DNA of 31,042 bases from JBOGZD01 sp050697155 (lineage in GTDB: Bacteria > Actinomycetota > Thermoleophilia > Solirubrobacterales > 70-9), in contig JBOGZD010000019.1 in NCBI GenBank assembly GCA_050697155.1, forward strand, positions 1 through 31,042. Direction: 5' to 3'. Below are positions 7,879-14,856 of the stretch, one piece after another. The position numbers and the translations under genes were made by a program. The notes beneath the pieces were generated by a model. It had not been told where the DNA came from. It saw only the letters and a program-made list of their open reading frames with translations, and ran no database searches. Every line of letters begins with the position of its first letter. Position 1 is the stretch's first letter.

Positions 7879-8721
7879 TCAGAAGGTCGCCGAGCGCACG
7901 CCGGCGGCGATCAGCCCCAGGACGACGACCCCGACGAGCACGCGATAGACGACGAAGCCGTCGTAGCTGTGGCGGCGAACCAGCGCCAGCAGCCAGGCGA
8001 TCGCCGCGTACCCCGCGATCGCAGAGGCGATCGTGCCGAAGATCATCGGCCCGACCACTCCGTCGGGGAGCCCCTCGGAGACCGCCTCATAGCCCTTGAC
8101 CAAGCCGGCTCCGAAGGTCACCGGCACCAGCAGCAGGAACGAGACGCGGGCGGCCGCGTCGCGGTCGAGCTGCAGGTAGCGCCCGGCTGAGATGGTCACG
8201 CCCGAGCGTGAAACCCCGGGCGCCAGCGCGAGGGTCTGGGCGAGGCCGATGTAGAGGCCGTAGCGGAGGCGCACCTCGCCCAGGGCCTTGCGCTGGGGAC
8301 GTCGATCGGCGTGCCAGAGGATGAGCCCGAACGCGATCAGCAGCACGGCGATCATCCACGGCTCGCCGAGGTTGTCGTCGATCCAGTCCTCGCCGATCGC
8401 GCCGACGATCACCGCCGGGACTGTGCCGAGTGCGATCACCCAGGCCAGGCGCTCGGACCCCACGCCGATCGCCCGGTTGCGCAGGGTGCGCACGAAGCCG
8501 GCGACAATCGCCCGCAGCTCGGCGTGGAAGTAGCCGATTACGGCGACCAGGGTCCCCATGTGCAGGGCGACGTCGAAGGTCTTGTTGAAGTCGGGGTTCT
8601 CGCGCAGGAAGGTGTAGTCCTGCGCCCAGGGGACGAGGATCAGGTGGCCCGACGACGAGATCGGCAGGAACTCGGTCAGGCCCTGCACGACCCCGAGCAG
8701 GATCGCCTCGAGGATCGACAT
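7879..8721 (-). CDS. uppP: Undecaprenyl-diphosphate phosphatase (UppP/BacA)
   Basis: An integral membrane enzyme that dephosphorylates undecaprenyl diphosphate to regenerate the lipid carrier for cell-wall synthesis; overproduction is known to give bacitracin resistance. The 280-residue protein carries both family motifs: QGLTEFLPISSSGH (residues 13-26, with catalytic Glu17) and PGVSRSG (168-174, with Arg172). Multiple hydrophobic spans fit the family fold, and the length is standard. Start ATG 8721. The upstream region is shared with a divergent small membrane protein gene and contains a GCCAGTC repeat. A strong hairpin follows the stop codon. Confidence 0.95.
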   Translation of the reverse strand: MSILEAILLGVVQGLTEFLPISSSGHLILVPWAQDYTFLRENPDFNKTFDVALHMGTLVAVIGYFHAELRAIVAGFVRTLRNRAIGVGSERLAWVIALGTVPAVIVGAIGEDWIDDNLGEPWMIAVLLIAFGLILWHADRRPQRKALGEVRLRYGLYIGLAQTLALAPGVSRSGVTISAGRYLQLDRDAAARVSFLLLVPVTFGAGLVKGYEAVSEGLPDGVVGPMIFGTIASAIAGYAAIAWLLALVRRHSYDGFVVYRVLVGVVVLGLIAAGVRSATF

Positions 8722-8739
8722 GAAGGGCGGGATGGTATG

Positions 8740-8773
8740 GCCAGTCGCCAGTCGCCAGTCGCCAGTCGCCAGG
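8740..8773. repeat. Heptamer tandem repeat GCCAGTC in a divergent promoter region
   Basis: Four perfect copies of GCCAGTC run from 8740 to 8767, followed by a partial copy GCCAGG. The array fills half of the 68 bp between the start codons of uppP (8721) and the small membrane protein (8790). Slippage here would alter spacing in both promoters. Confidence 0.85.
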
Positions 8774-8789
8774 CATTAGAGTTCGCGGA

Positions 8790-9044
8790 GTGAGCCGCCT
8801 GCGACCGCCTGCCTTCGCGTTCACGCTCTCGCTGGTCGCCATGCTCGCGCTCGCCCCGGCGGCGATGGCCGCCGACGGCGTCGGCCTCTGGGGCCGCACC
8901 GACGACAAGGTCGTCACCTTCTTCAGCTTCGCCGTGATCGCCTTCTTCGCGATCCTGGTGACCGTGCTCTCGATCGTCCAGATCAGGCTCGAGAGCCGCA
9001 AGGAGCGCGCTCGCGAGGAGCTCGAGCGCCTGCGCAAGCCCTGA
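8790..9044 (+). CDS. Small membrane protein with signal sequence and charged C-terminal helix
   Basis: An 84-residue protein. It has a positively charged N-terminus, a signal-peptide-like hydrophobic run ending in APAAMA-AD (about residues 8-28), a second hydrophobic span (about 43-65) and a charged C-terminal helix (RLESRKERAREELERLRKP). The predicted topology is one membrane anchor with a cytoplasmic amphipathic tail. I do not recognise a named family. Start is GTG 8790, with only weak ribosome-binding sequence. It is divergent from uppP and 53 bp before a crotonase gene, with a hairpin in that gap, so it may be monocistronic. Confidence 0.72.
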   Translation: MSRLRPPAFAFTLSLVAMLALAPAAMAADGVGLWGRTDDKVVTFFSFAVIAFFAILVTVLSIVQIRLESRKERAREELERLRKP

Positions 9045-9050
9045 ATGCAG

Positions 9051-9086
9051 CCGGTGGCTGCTCGGCTTCGCCTCCGCTGCCACCGG
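9051..9086 (+). terminator. Hairpin after the small membrane protein gene
   Basis: Arms CCGGTGGC (9051-9058) and GCCACCGG (9079-9086) are perfect inverted repeats with a 20-nt loop, starting 6 bp after the stop codon. No U-tract follows. It is a plausible terminator but could be chance in GC-rich DNA. Confidence 0.35.
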
Positions 9087-9097
9087 GTCTCCTAGGG

Positions 9098-9904
9098 ATG
9101 GCGAAGGTTCGTTACGAGCGCTCGGGCTCGGCCGCGGTGCTGACGATCACGCGCCCCGAGCGGCGCAACGCGGTCGACGACGAGACCGCGGCGCTGTTGC
9201 GCGAGGGGTTCGACCGCTTCGAGGCCGACCCCGAGGCGCGGGCGCTGGTGCTCACCGGCGAGGGGCCGGAGGCGTTCTGCGCCGGGGCCGACCTGAAGGC
9301 GATCGCCCAGCGCGGCGCGCAGTTCGCGGGCGACGACCCCGCCGCGGCCGTCGACGACTGGCTGGACGCCAAGCCCGACGGGCCGCTCGGCTTCACCCGC
9401 CTCGAGGCCACCAAGCCGACGATCGCCGCGATCTCCGGCTGGTGCCTGGCCGGCGGGCTCGAGCTGGCGCTGTGGTGCGATCTGCGGATCGCCTCGACCG
9501 GCGCACGACTCGGGTTCACCGAGCGCCGATTCGGCGTCCCGCTGATCGACGGCGGAACCCAGCGGCTGCCGCGGATCGTCGGCATGGGCCGGGCGCTGGA
9601 GATGATCCTCACCGGCCGGGTGGTCGAGGCCGAGGAGGCGCTCGCGTGGGGGCTGGTAACCGAGGTCGTGGCCGCCGGCAGGCCCCTCGAGCGCGCCCTG
9701 GAGATCGCCGAGGGACTGGCCTCGTTCCCGCAACAGACGATGCTCTCGGACCGCCGCGCGGCGCTCGAGGGCAGGGGGATGGCGCTCGCGGACGGGCTCG
9801 CGCTCGAGGCGCGGCTCGGGCGCGACTCGGTCGTCGCCGGGGTCGAGGGCGCGACCCGGTTCGCCGCCGGCGAGGGGCGGGGGGCGCAGGGGGCCGGGGT
9901 GTAA
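9098..9904 (+). CDS. Enoyl-CoA hydratase/isomerase family protein (crotonase)
   Basis: A 268-residue crotonase-fold enzyme. The oxyanion-hole segments are FCAGADL (60-66) and CLAGGLELAL (116-125). Both acid positions of classical enoyl-CoA hydratase are filled: Glu122 in GGLELAL and Glu142 in FTERRFG. The DGGTQRLPRIVG stretch after residue 150 is also typical. A hydratase, dehydratase or isomerase acting on an acyl-CoA thioester is expected, but the substrate cannot be told. Start ATG 9098. A methyltransferase gene follows 82 bp later on the same strand. Confidence 0.9.
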   Translation: MAKVRYERSGSAAVLTITRPERRNAVDDETAALLREGFDRFEADPEARALVLTGEGPEAFCAGADLKAIAQRGAQFAGDDPAAAVDDWLDAKPDGPLGFTRLEATKPTIAAISGWCLAGGLELALWCDLRIASTGARLGFTERRFGVPLIDGGTQRLPRIVGMGRALEMILTGRVVEAEEALAWGLVTEVVAAGRPLERALEIAEGLASFPQQTMLSDRRAALEGRGMALADGLALEARLGRDSVVAGVEGATRFAAGEGRGAQGAGV

Positions 9905-9986
9905 CGGCGACCCGCTGCGGCTGACGCCGCGGCGATCGCGGCGGTTCCGGGTAGGGTTGGGCCCACCACCAGAGAGAGGGAGTGCG

Positions 9987-10781
9987 ATGGCGTTCGAGGA
10001 GCTGAAGTCGAAGCAGAGCGTGATGTGGGGCAGCGGTCCGTACGCGCGGATCAGCGACCACCATGTCGATGCGCTCGAGCACCTGCTGCGGGCGGTGCCG
10101 CCAAGCGAGGGCGAGCGATGGCTCGACGTGGCCACGGGCACGGGCGAGGTCGCGGTTCGCGCGGCGCAGGCCGGCGCGAACGCAACCGGGCTCGACCTGG
10201 CGCCCGACCTGATCGAGATGGCTCGGGAGCGCGCAAAGGACGCCGGGGTCGAGGCCGCGTTCGACGTCGGCGACGCCGAGAGCCTGCCCTACGAGGATGC
10301 GAGCTTCGACACCGTCAGCTCGACCTTCGGGGTGATGTTCGCCCCCGACCAGGCGACCGCCGCCGGGGAGCTGGCACGGGTGTGCCGGCCCGGAGGGCGC
10401 CTCGCGCTGCTCACCTGGCATCCGACCGAGGGCGTGGCGGCGTTCTTCAAGGTCATGGCCCCGTATCAGCCGAAGCCCCCCGAGGGCGTCGGCAGCCCGT
10501 TCGCCTGGGGCGACCACGAGCACCTCGAGGAGCTGTTCGGCGAATCGTTCGAGCTTCGATACGAGGAGGGCGACGTGCCGTTGCACGGCGAGTCCGGCGA
10601 CGAGATCTGGGAGCTGTTCTCGACCGCCTTCGGCCCGACGAAGGCGCTTGCGAACTCGCTCGAGGACGACCGCCGCGAGGCGCTCCGGCGCGACTGGGTC
10701 GCGTACTTCGAGCAGTTCCGCGACGGCGGCGGCGTCAGTCAGCCGCGGCCCTACGTGCTCGTGCTCGGCGAGCGGCGCTAG
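9987..10781 (+). CDS. Class I SAM-dependent methyltransferase
   Basis: A 264-residue Rossmann-fold methyltransferase. SAM-binding motif I is LDVATGTGEVAVRAAQAG, followed by the acidic end of strand 2 in GLDLAPDLIEMARERA, motif II around FDVGDAESLPYEDASFD, and motif III RVCRPGGRLALLTW. The pattern is closest to the UbiE/MenG-like Methyltransf_11 group, but the substrate is unknown. ATG 9987 is chosen because GAGAGAGGGAG lies immediately upstream at good spacing. Its TAG shares the four bases CTAG with the stop of the convergent HD-domain gene. Confidence 0.88.
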   Translation: MAFEELKSKQSVMWGSGPYARISDHHVDALEHLLRAVPPSEGERWLDVATGTGEVAVRAAQAGANATGLDLAPDLIEMARERAKDAGVEAAFDVGDAESLPYEDASFDTVSSTFGVMFAPDQATAAGELARVCRPGGRLALLTWHPTEGVAAFFKVMAPYQPKPPEGVGSPFAWGDHEHLEELFGESFELRYEEGDVPLHGESGDEIWELFSTAFGPTKALANSLEDDRREALRRDWVAYFEQFRDGGGVSQPRPYVLVLGERR

Positions 10782-11644
10782 TCCCCGATCCGGAACTCGG
10801 TCAGCAGGCGCTTCTCGGTCTCGCCGGCGATCGTCGCCACGACCTCGACCTCGCGCTCGAACGGGGTGTCGCGAAGCTTCGTCGCCAGCAGGTCGTCGAC
10901 CTGAAAGACGCCGGCGGAGTTGTTCATCTCGATCTCGATCCGCACCGCGCGCTCGGTGCCGCGGGAGATCTCCACCCCGTCGATCGCCGCCGCCGAGATC
11001 GCGTGGATCCCCATCCGCCCGGCCTGGACCGGGAGACGCGAGCGCCCGTGCGCCATGTCGAGGGCGTCGGCGACCCGCACCACCCCGGCCTCGACCGTGT
11101 AGGGCTCGCCGCGGCGGCGATGGCCGATGATCGAGTGCAGCGCCTCGGCGACGACCACGGTGCGCTCGGGGTCGTCGTAGACGTCGGCTAGCAGCTCACG
11201 CAGCTTGCGCTCGGCGAGGAAGAGGCTGTACGCCTCGTGGTCGGCGCGGTGGATCGACATGCCGATGTCGTGCAGCAGGGCGCCGGCGGCGACTACCACC
11301 TCGGCGTCGCGGTCGCGCATCCCGTGATCGGTGACCATCGCGGGGCTGATCTCCCCCCTTACGAGCAGCCGCAGCAGCCGCAGCGCGATGTTGAGCACGA
11401 TCTGGACGTGGACCCACGAGTGGTCGGACATCCCGAGCCGCTCGGAGGTCACCTGCGCCATGTGCCACCAGGCGCGCACCTCCTGATCGCCGTTGACGGC
11501 GTCGAGCAGCGCCTCGAGCCTGCGGTTGCCGCGGGTCGGCACCCGCACCCGCGCCGGCTCCGTCGCCTCCGCCGGCGAGCGACCCAGCTCGCCCGGGCCG
11601 CTCTCGAGCTCCTCGGCCGCCTGCGTGTCGTCGCGATCGGACAC
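10778..11644 (-). CDS. HD-domain phosphohydrolase
   Basis: A 288-residue protein. After a disordered N-terminus of about 40 residues, an HD domain carries the metal ligands: His79 in SWVHVQ, the His-Asp pair in LLHDIGMSIH (125-126), downstream histidines in HRADHEAY and ALHSIIGHRRRG, and the last Asp in VVRVADALDMAHGRSR. Such domains hydrolyse phosphomonoesters, nucleotides or cyclic dinucleotides. The C-terminal 90 residues form a mixed alpha/beta region with no motif I recognise. The start is ATG 11644. The stop codon overlaps that of the convergent methyltransferase. Confidence 0.82.
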   Translation of the reverse strand: MSDRDDTQAAEELESGPGELGRSPAEATEPARVRVPTRGNRRLEALLDAVNGDQEVRAWWHMAQVTSERLGMSDHSWVHVQIVLNIALRLLRLLVRGEISPAMVTDHGMRDRDAEVVVAAGALLHDIGMSIHRADHEAYSLFLAERKLRELLADVYDDPERTVVVAEALHSIIGHRRRGEPYTVEAGVVRVADALDMAHGRSRLPVQAGRMGIHAISAAAIDGVEISRGTERAVRIEIEMNNSAGVFQVDDLLATKLRDTPFEREVEVVATIAGETEKRLLTEFRIGD

Positions 11645-11698
11645 GGCTGAATCCTCCCGTTTTTCCGCCGGGCGCGCCGTCTACGCTGACGGCCGATC

Positions 11699-11893
11699 GT
11701 GACCCTCAGGGGCTCGGGCAAGACGATCTGTCCCCGCACGGGCCTCGCCATTCCGGAATGCAGCTGCAGGGGCTGCCTGGAGGCGATGCTGCGCGAGTTC
11801 CACCCCGGGCCACTCGACGGCCCGATCAAGGTCACCCGCACGGCAGCGGCCGGTCGGGCTCGGCCCGGGAGCGGGCGCAGACGGCTCGGCTGA
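11699..11893 (+). CDS. Small Cys-cluster protein (possible zinc-binding), unknown function
   Basis: A 64-residue reading frame starting at GTG 11699 and ending 27 bp before a crotonase gene on the same strand. Residues 10-26 read CPRTGLAIPECSCRGC, four cysteines in a C-x(10)-C-x-C-x2-C pattern that could bind a metal. The C-terminal 20 residues are Arg/Gly/Ala-rich and probably disordered. I do not recognise the family. It lies between a divergent HD-domain gene and the crotonase, so it could be the first gene of a two-gene operon. It may also be a chance frame; the ordered Cys spacing argues for a real gene. Confidence 0.5.
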   Translation: MTLRGSGKTICPRTGLAIPECSCRGCLEAMLREFHPGPLDGPIKVTRTAAAGRARPGSGRRRLG

Positions 11894-11920
11894 GCCTCCG
11901 AGTCCGGGTAAGGTCCGCGC

Positions 11921-12655
11921 GTGTCCGAGCTGCTGTCGATCGCGCGACGGGGCGAGGTGGCCGTGGTCACCCTGCAACGGCCCGATAAGCGCAACGCGCT
12001 CTCAATCGAGCTGCGGGTCCAGCTCGCCGACGCGTTCAATTCGATCTCAGGCGACACCGGCGTCGGCTGTGCCGTACTCACCGGCGCCGGCAGCGCCTTC
12101 TGCTCGGGGATGGATACGGCTCAGTTCGGCGGCGACCGCGCGCACCGCGAGCGCCTGGTCGAGACGAGCACGCTCGCATTCCAGGCGGTCGGCGAGTGCC
12201 ACCGGCCGGTGATCGCGGCGGTCAACGGCCCGGCGCTCGCCGGAGGCTTCGCCCTGGCGCTGCTCTGCGATCTGCGGGTCGCCTCGCAGAAGGCACTGTT
12301 CGGCTACCCGGAGCTGCCGCGCGGGATCCCGCCTAGCTACGCGGCGGCGCGGGCGGTGCTCCCGGCGACCGTGGCGCAGGAGCTCAGCCTCACCGGCCGG
12401 GTGGTGCGTGCCGCCGAGGCGCAGCGCATGGGGATCGTGCGCGAGGTGGTCAGCGGCGACGTCGTCGCCCGCTCCATCGAGCTCGCCGAGCGCGTCGCCC
12501 CGCTGCCGCGCCAGGCGATCCTCGAGACCAAGCGCCGCACCCTGCTCGAGCGCCGCCACCTGTGGGGGTTCCTGTTCGAGGAGGAGGAACGGGTCTTTCG
12601 CCGCACGCTCCTGGGTGACGACGCCGGCCAGACCGAGGAGACCTCGACCGGCTAG
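11921..12655 (+). CDS. Crotonase-family protein lacking the first catalytic Glu
   Basis: A 244-residue crotonase-fold protein with oxyanion-hole segments FCSGMDT (60-66) and ALAGGFALAL (105-114). Where classical enoyl-CoA hydratases have Glu in GGxELA, this protein has Ala111 (GGFALA). The second acid, Glu131 in FGYPELPRG, is kept. Loss of the first Glu is seen in crotonase-fold isomerases and other non-hydratase members, so the hydratase label should not be assumed. The C-terminus has an extra charged helix, FLFEEEERVFRRTLL. Start GTG 11921. The stop lies 9 bp from the convergent SpoIIM-like gene. Confidence 0.86.
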   Translation: MSELLSIARRGEVAVVTLQRPDKRNALSIELRVQLADAFNSISGDTGVGCAVLTGAGSAFCSGMDTAQFGGDRAHRERLVETSTLAFQAVGECHRPVIAAVNGPALAGGFALALLCDLRVASQKALFGYPELPRGIPPSYAAARAVLPATVAQELSLTGRVVRAAEAQRMGIVREVVSGDVVARSIELAERVAPLPRQAILETKRRTLLERRHLWGFLFEEEERVFRRTLLGDDAGQTEETSTG

Positions 12656-12664
12656 AGCAGCGCG

Positions 12665-13369
12665 TCAGACGAGCGGCGAGGCGTATTCGAGCAGGTGCGG
12701 CCAGACGTAGATCTCCCAGGACGCGGCGACGATCAGGATCGGGATCGCGACCGCGACCGTGGTGAAGGTCGCGGCCAGCAAGTCGCTCCATTCGTCGCGG
12801 CGGCCGGCGATCGTCCACGCGGCGAGCGGAAGGAACAGTGCCACCAGCTCCGGGAGCGCGTGCGGGAGCACGGTGGCCAGCAGGGTCGCCGGCGAGATGT
12901 CCAGCTGGTGAGCGAGCTGGGCGCCGATCAGCCCCAGGGCGAGCGCCTGGGTGAGCAGCGAGAACGCGGTCACCGCGACGACCCACCCCAGTGCGATCGG
13001 CCGCGCCCGCTCGTGAACCCAGCGCGAGAGCCCGGTGCGCCGGGCGGCCGAGAGCGGAAGCGAGCTGCCGGCGATGAACCCGGCCACGCAGGCGGTCGCG
13101 TGGAGGGCGAGGACGATCGAGTTGCGCCAGAGGACGTTGGCGACGTCGCCGGGGTCGGCCCCCGCGGACAGCCCGGGGACGATGAGTGGCGTGAGGTCGA
13201 CCGGGCTCAGCTCGGCGACCAGCCAGACCCCCGCCAGCAGTGCAACGGCGACGGCAAGCGCACCCGCTAGCCAGCCGCGCAGCACCGGCCACGGGTCGGC
13301 GTTCCAGCGCAGCAGCGCCCCGCGCGTGTCGCGCATGCCGCGAACGAGGACGAGCTGTTCGAGACTCAC
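12665..13369 (-). CDS. SpoIIM-like (DUF95) integral membrane protein
   Basis: A 234-residue membrane protein with about five to six hydrophobic spans. The layout recalls the stage II sporulation protein M/DUF95 family: a polar span NSIVLALHATACVAGFIAG, a PHALPELVALFL segment comparable with the family's PHG-E-P motif, and a C-terminal amphipathic exit (WEIYVWPHLLEY). The family also occurs in non-sporulating actinobacteria, where its role is unknown. Start GTG 13369, 36 bp after the stop of the Rpf-like gene on the same strand, so the two may be co-transcribed. The family call is moderate. Confidence 0.65.
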   Translation of the reverse strand: MSLEQLVLVRGMRDTRGALLRWNADPWPVLRGWLAGALAVAVALLAGVWLVAELSPVDLTPLIVPGLSAGADPGDVANVLWRNSIVLALHATACVAGFIAGSSLPLSAARRTGLSRWVHERARPIALGWVVAVTAFSLLTQALALGLIGAQLAHQLDISPATLLATVLPHALPELVALFLPLAAWTIAGRRDEWSDLLAATFTTVAVAIPILIVAASWEIYVWPHLLEYASPLV

Positions 13370-13405
13370 CCCAGTCCCATCGGCACGGATGTGGGCCTAC
13401 CTGAA

Positions 13406-13876
13406 CTACCCGCAGACGGGCCAGGGGGAGGAGCCGGCGCGCTGGTAGAGGAGCGCCGCGCGGTAGTCCTGCTCGGCCTCCGGCGCATCGGCGGGGTTGC
13501 CGGTACCGCCGACCGAGGCCCAGGTGCCGAGGTCGAACTGGTACTTGCCGTAGTAACCGGCGGAGTTGACGGCGGTCGGGTCGCCGCCCGACTCACAGCT
13601 TGCGATCGCGTCCAGGGTCGCCTGGGAGACGCCGAGGTCGGCGACGCCGGGCACCGATTCCTCGCGGCGCTCGCCGCGACGCTCGACCAGCTTCAGGTGG
13701 GTCTCGATCGAGCGGTCGAAGCGCTTCGCCGGCCGGTGGACGACCTGGAGCCTCGGCTCGCGCTCACGCTCGGCGCGGTCGCCTTCGCCGTGCGACGCAG
13801 CGCCAGCCTGGCCGACGGCTCCGAGGCCGAGGCCGAGAACGCATGTGGTTGCAGCGATGCGGGCGTTGCGGTACAC
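13406..13876 (-). CDS. Resuscitation-promoting-factor-like transglycosylase domain protein
   Basis: A 156-residue secreted protein. A signal peptide covers about residues 1-27 (cleavage near AGAAS), then a charged linker of about 60 residues, then an Rpf/transglycosylase-like domain from about residue 85. The domain shows IASCESGGDPTAVNSAGYY, with the catalytic Glu in CESGG, and GKYQFDLGTWASVGG. A C-terminal cysteine (PWPVCG) probably pairs with the one in SCESGG, as in Rpf proteins. Rpf enzymes cleave peptidoglycan glycan strands and help dormant cells resume growth. GTG 13876 has GGAGGTGG upstream with good spacing. A CRP-type palindrome lies about 190 bp upstream. Confidence 0.85.
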   Translation of the reverse strand: MYRNARIAATTCVLGLGLGAVGQAGAASHGEGDRAEREREPRLQVVHRPAKRFDRSIETHLKLVERRGERREESVPGVADLGVSQATLDAIASCESGGDPTAVNSAGYYGKYQFDLGTWASVGGTGNPADAPEAEQDYRAALLYQRAGSSPWPVCG

Positions 13877-14058
13877 GGGAGACCACCTCCGTTGCGTGCG
13901 TCCGGCCGGTGGCGCGGGCGATCCGCGTCACGTCCGCCGGGCGGCTTTTCACCCCCGGGCGGCAAGTAGGCTCAAAATGAGAGCGCGCCGATCGACGACG
14001 CGAGCCCGGGGGGCGTCCGTGTGACCGCGCCAGGGTGGCAGCCGCTCGGCGGCGTATG

Positions 14059-14074
14059 TGTGACGGCGATCACA
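14059..14074. promoter_or_regulatory. CRP/GlxR-type palindrome TGTGA-N6-TCACA
   Basis: The site is a perfect match to TGTGA-N6-TCACA (14059-14063 and 14070-14074), with TTT continuing on the right side as in the E. coli CRP consensus. It lies 183-198 bp before the rpf-like GTG (13876) and ends one base before the TTG start of the lipoate-ligase-family gene (14076). Mycobacterial Crp (Rv3676) is known to regulate rpfA through sites of this type. Binding here is inferred. Confidence 0.65.
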
Positions 14075-14075
14075 T

Positions 14076-14846
14076 TTGCAAGCAAAAGCTCACAAACCTC
14101 GGCTCCGCCTCGTCACGCAGGGATTCGCCGACCGGCCCGCGTTCGGCACCGCGGTCTCGGACGCGATCCTGAAGCGGGTGGCGAGGGGCCACCTCGAGCA
14201 GACGGTTCGCATCCACCGGCCCGCGCGCGAGCTCGCGTTCTCGAAGCAGGACCGCGCGGCCGCGGGGTTCGAGGCCGCCGCCCGGGCCGCGGCGGCGGCC
14301 GGCTTTACGCCCGTGGTCCGGCTCGCAGGCGGCCGCGCCGCCGTCTTTCACGAGGGCACGCTGGCGATCGCCTGGGCGAGCCCGGACGGTCGCCCGGTCG
14401 CGCACACCGGAGAGCGCTTCGAGGAGCTCGCCGCGATCGTCGTCTCGGCCCTGCGCGGGCTCGAGGTCGACGCCCGGGTCGGCGAGATCCCGCGCGAGTA
14501 CTGCCCCGGCGTCTGGAGCGTCAACGCCCGCGGGGCGGTGAAGCTCGCGGGGATCGGTCAGCGGCTGATCGCCGGAGGCGCCCACCGCGGGGCGGTGGTC
14601 GTGGTCACCGGCGCCGACCTGGTGCGTACGGCGTTGGAGCCGGTCTACGCGGCGCTCGGGCTCGACTGGGACCCGGCGACCGCCGGCTCGGTGGCCGACG
14701 AGGCGCCGGGAGTCGGACTCGGCGAGGTCGAGGACGCCCTGATTGCAGAGCTCGGCGGGCGATTCGAGCTGGTGCCCGCGGAGGTCGACCCCGAGACCCT
14801 CGAGCTCGCAGAGCGGCTCGAGGCGGCACACGCGGCGCTGCGATGA
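14076..14846 (+). CDS. Lipoate--protein ligase / octanoyltransferase family protein
   Basis: A 256-residue protein of the biotin/lipoyl-ligase-like fold. The substrate-binding loop is RLAGGRAAVFHEG (82-94), comparable with RRxxGGxxVxH in LplA and LipM. EYCPGVWSVN (141-150) and the conserved lysine Lys156 in VKLAGIGQR follow. Enzymes of this group attach lipoate or octanoate to the lipoyl domains of 2-oxoacid dehydrogenases and glycine cleavage H protein. Transferase and ligase cannot be told apart here. TTG 14076 is the only usual start after an in-frame TGA at 14061; no ribosome-binding site precedes it, and the CRP-type palindrome takes that space, so the start is uncertain. Confidence 0.82.
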   Translation: MQAKAHKPRLRLVTQGFADRPAFGTAVSDAILKRVARGHLEQTVRIHRPARELAFSKQDRAAAGFEAAARAAAAAGFTPVVRLAGGRAAVFHEGTLAIAWASPDGRPVAHTGERFEELAAIVVSALRGLEVDARVGEIPREYCPGVWSVNARGAVKLAGIGQRLIAGGAHRGAVVVVTGADLVRTALEPVYAALGLDWDPATAGSVADEAPGVGLGEVEDALIAELGGRFELVPAEVDPETLELAERLEAAHAALR

Positions 14847-14856
14847 TCACGCCCGG

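Noticed and set aside
8740..8773. CRISPR array
   Set aside because: The unit is 7 bp with no spacers, so it is a simple tandem repeat.
13877..14058. Possible c-di-AMP (ydaO) riboswitch upstream of the rpf-like gene
   Set aside because: Such riboswitches are common before rpf genes, and GGGGGTGAA is present on the minus strand, but the other conserved boxes of the aptamer were not found.
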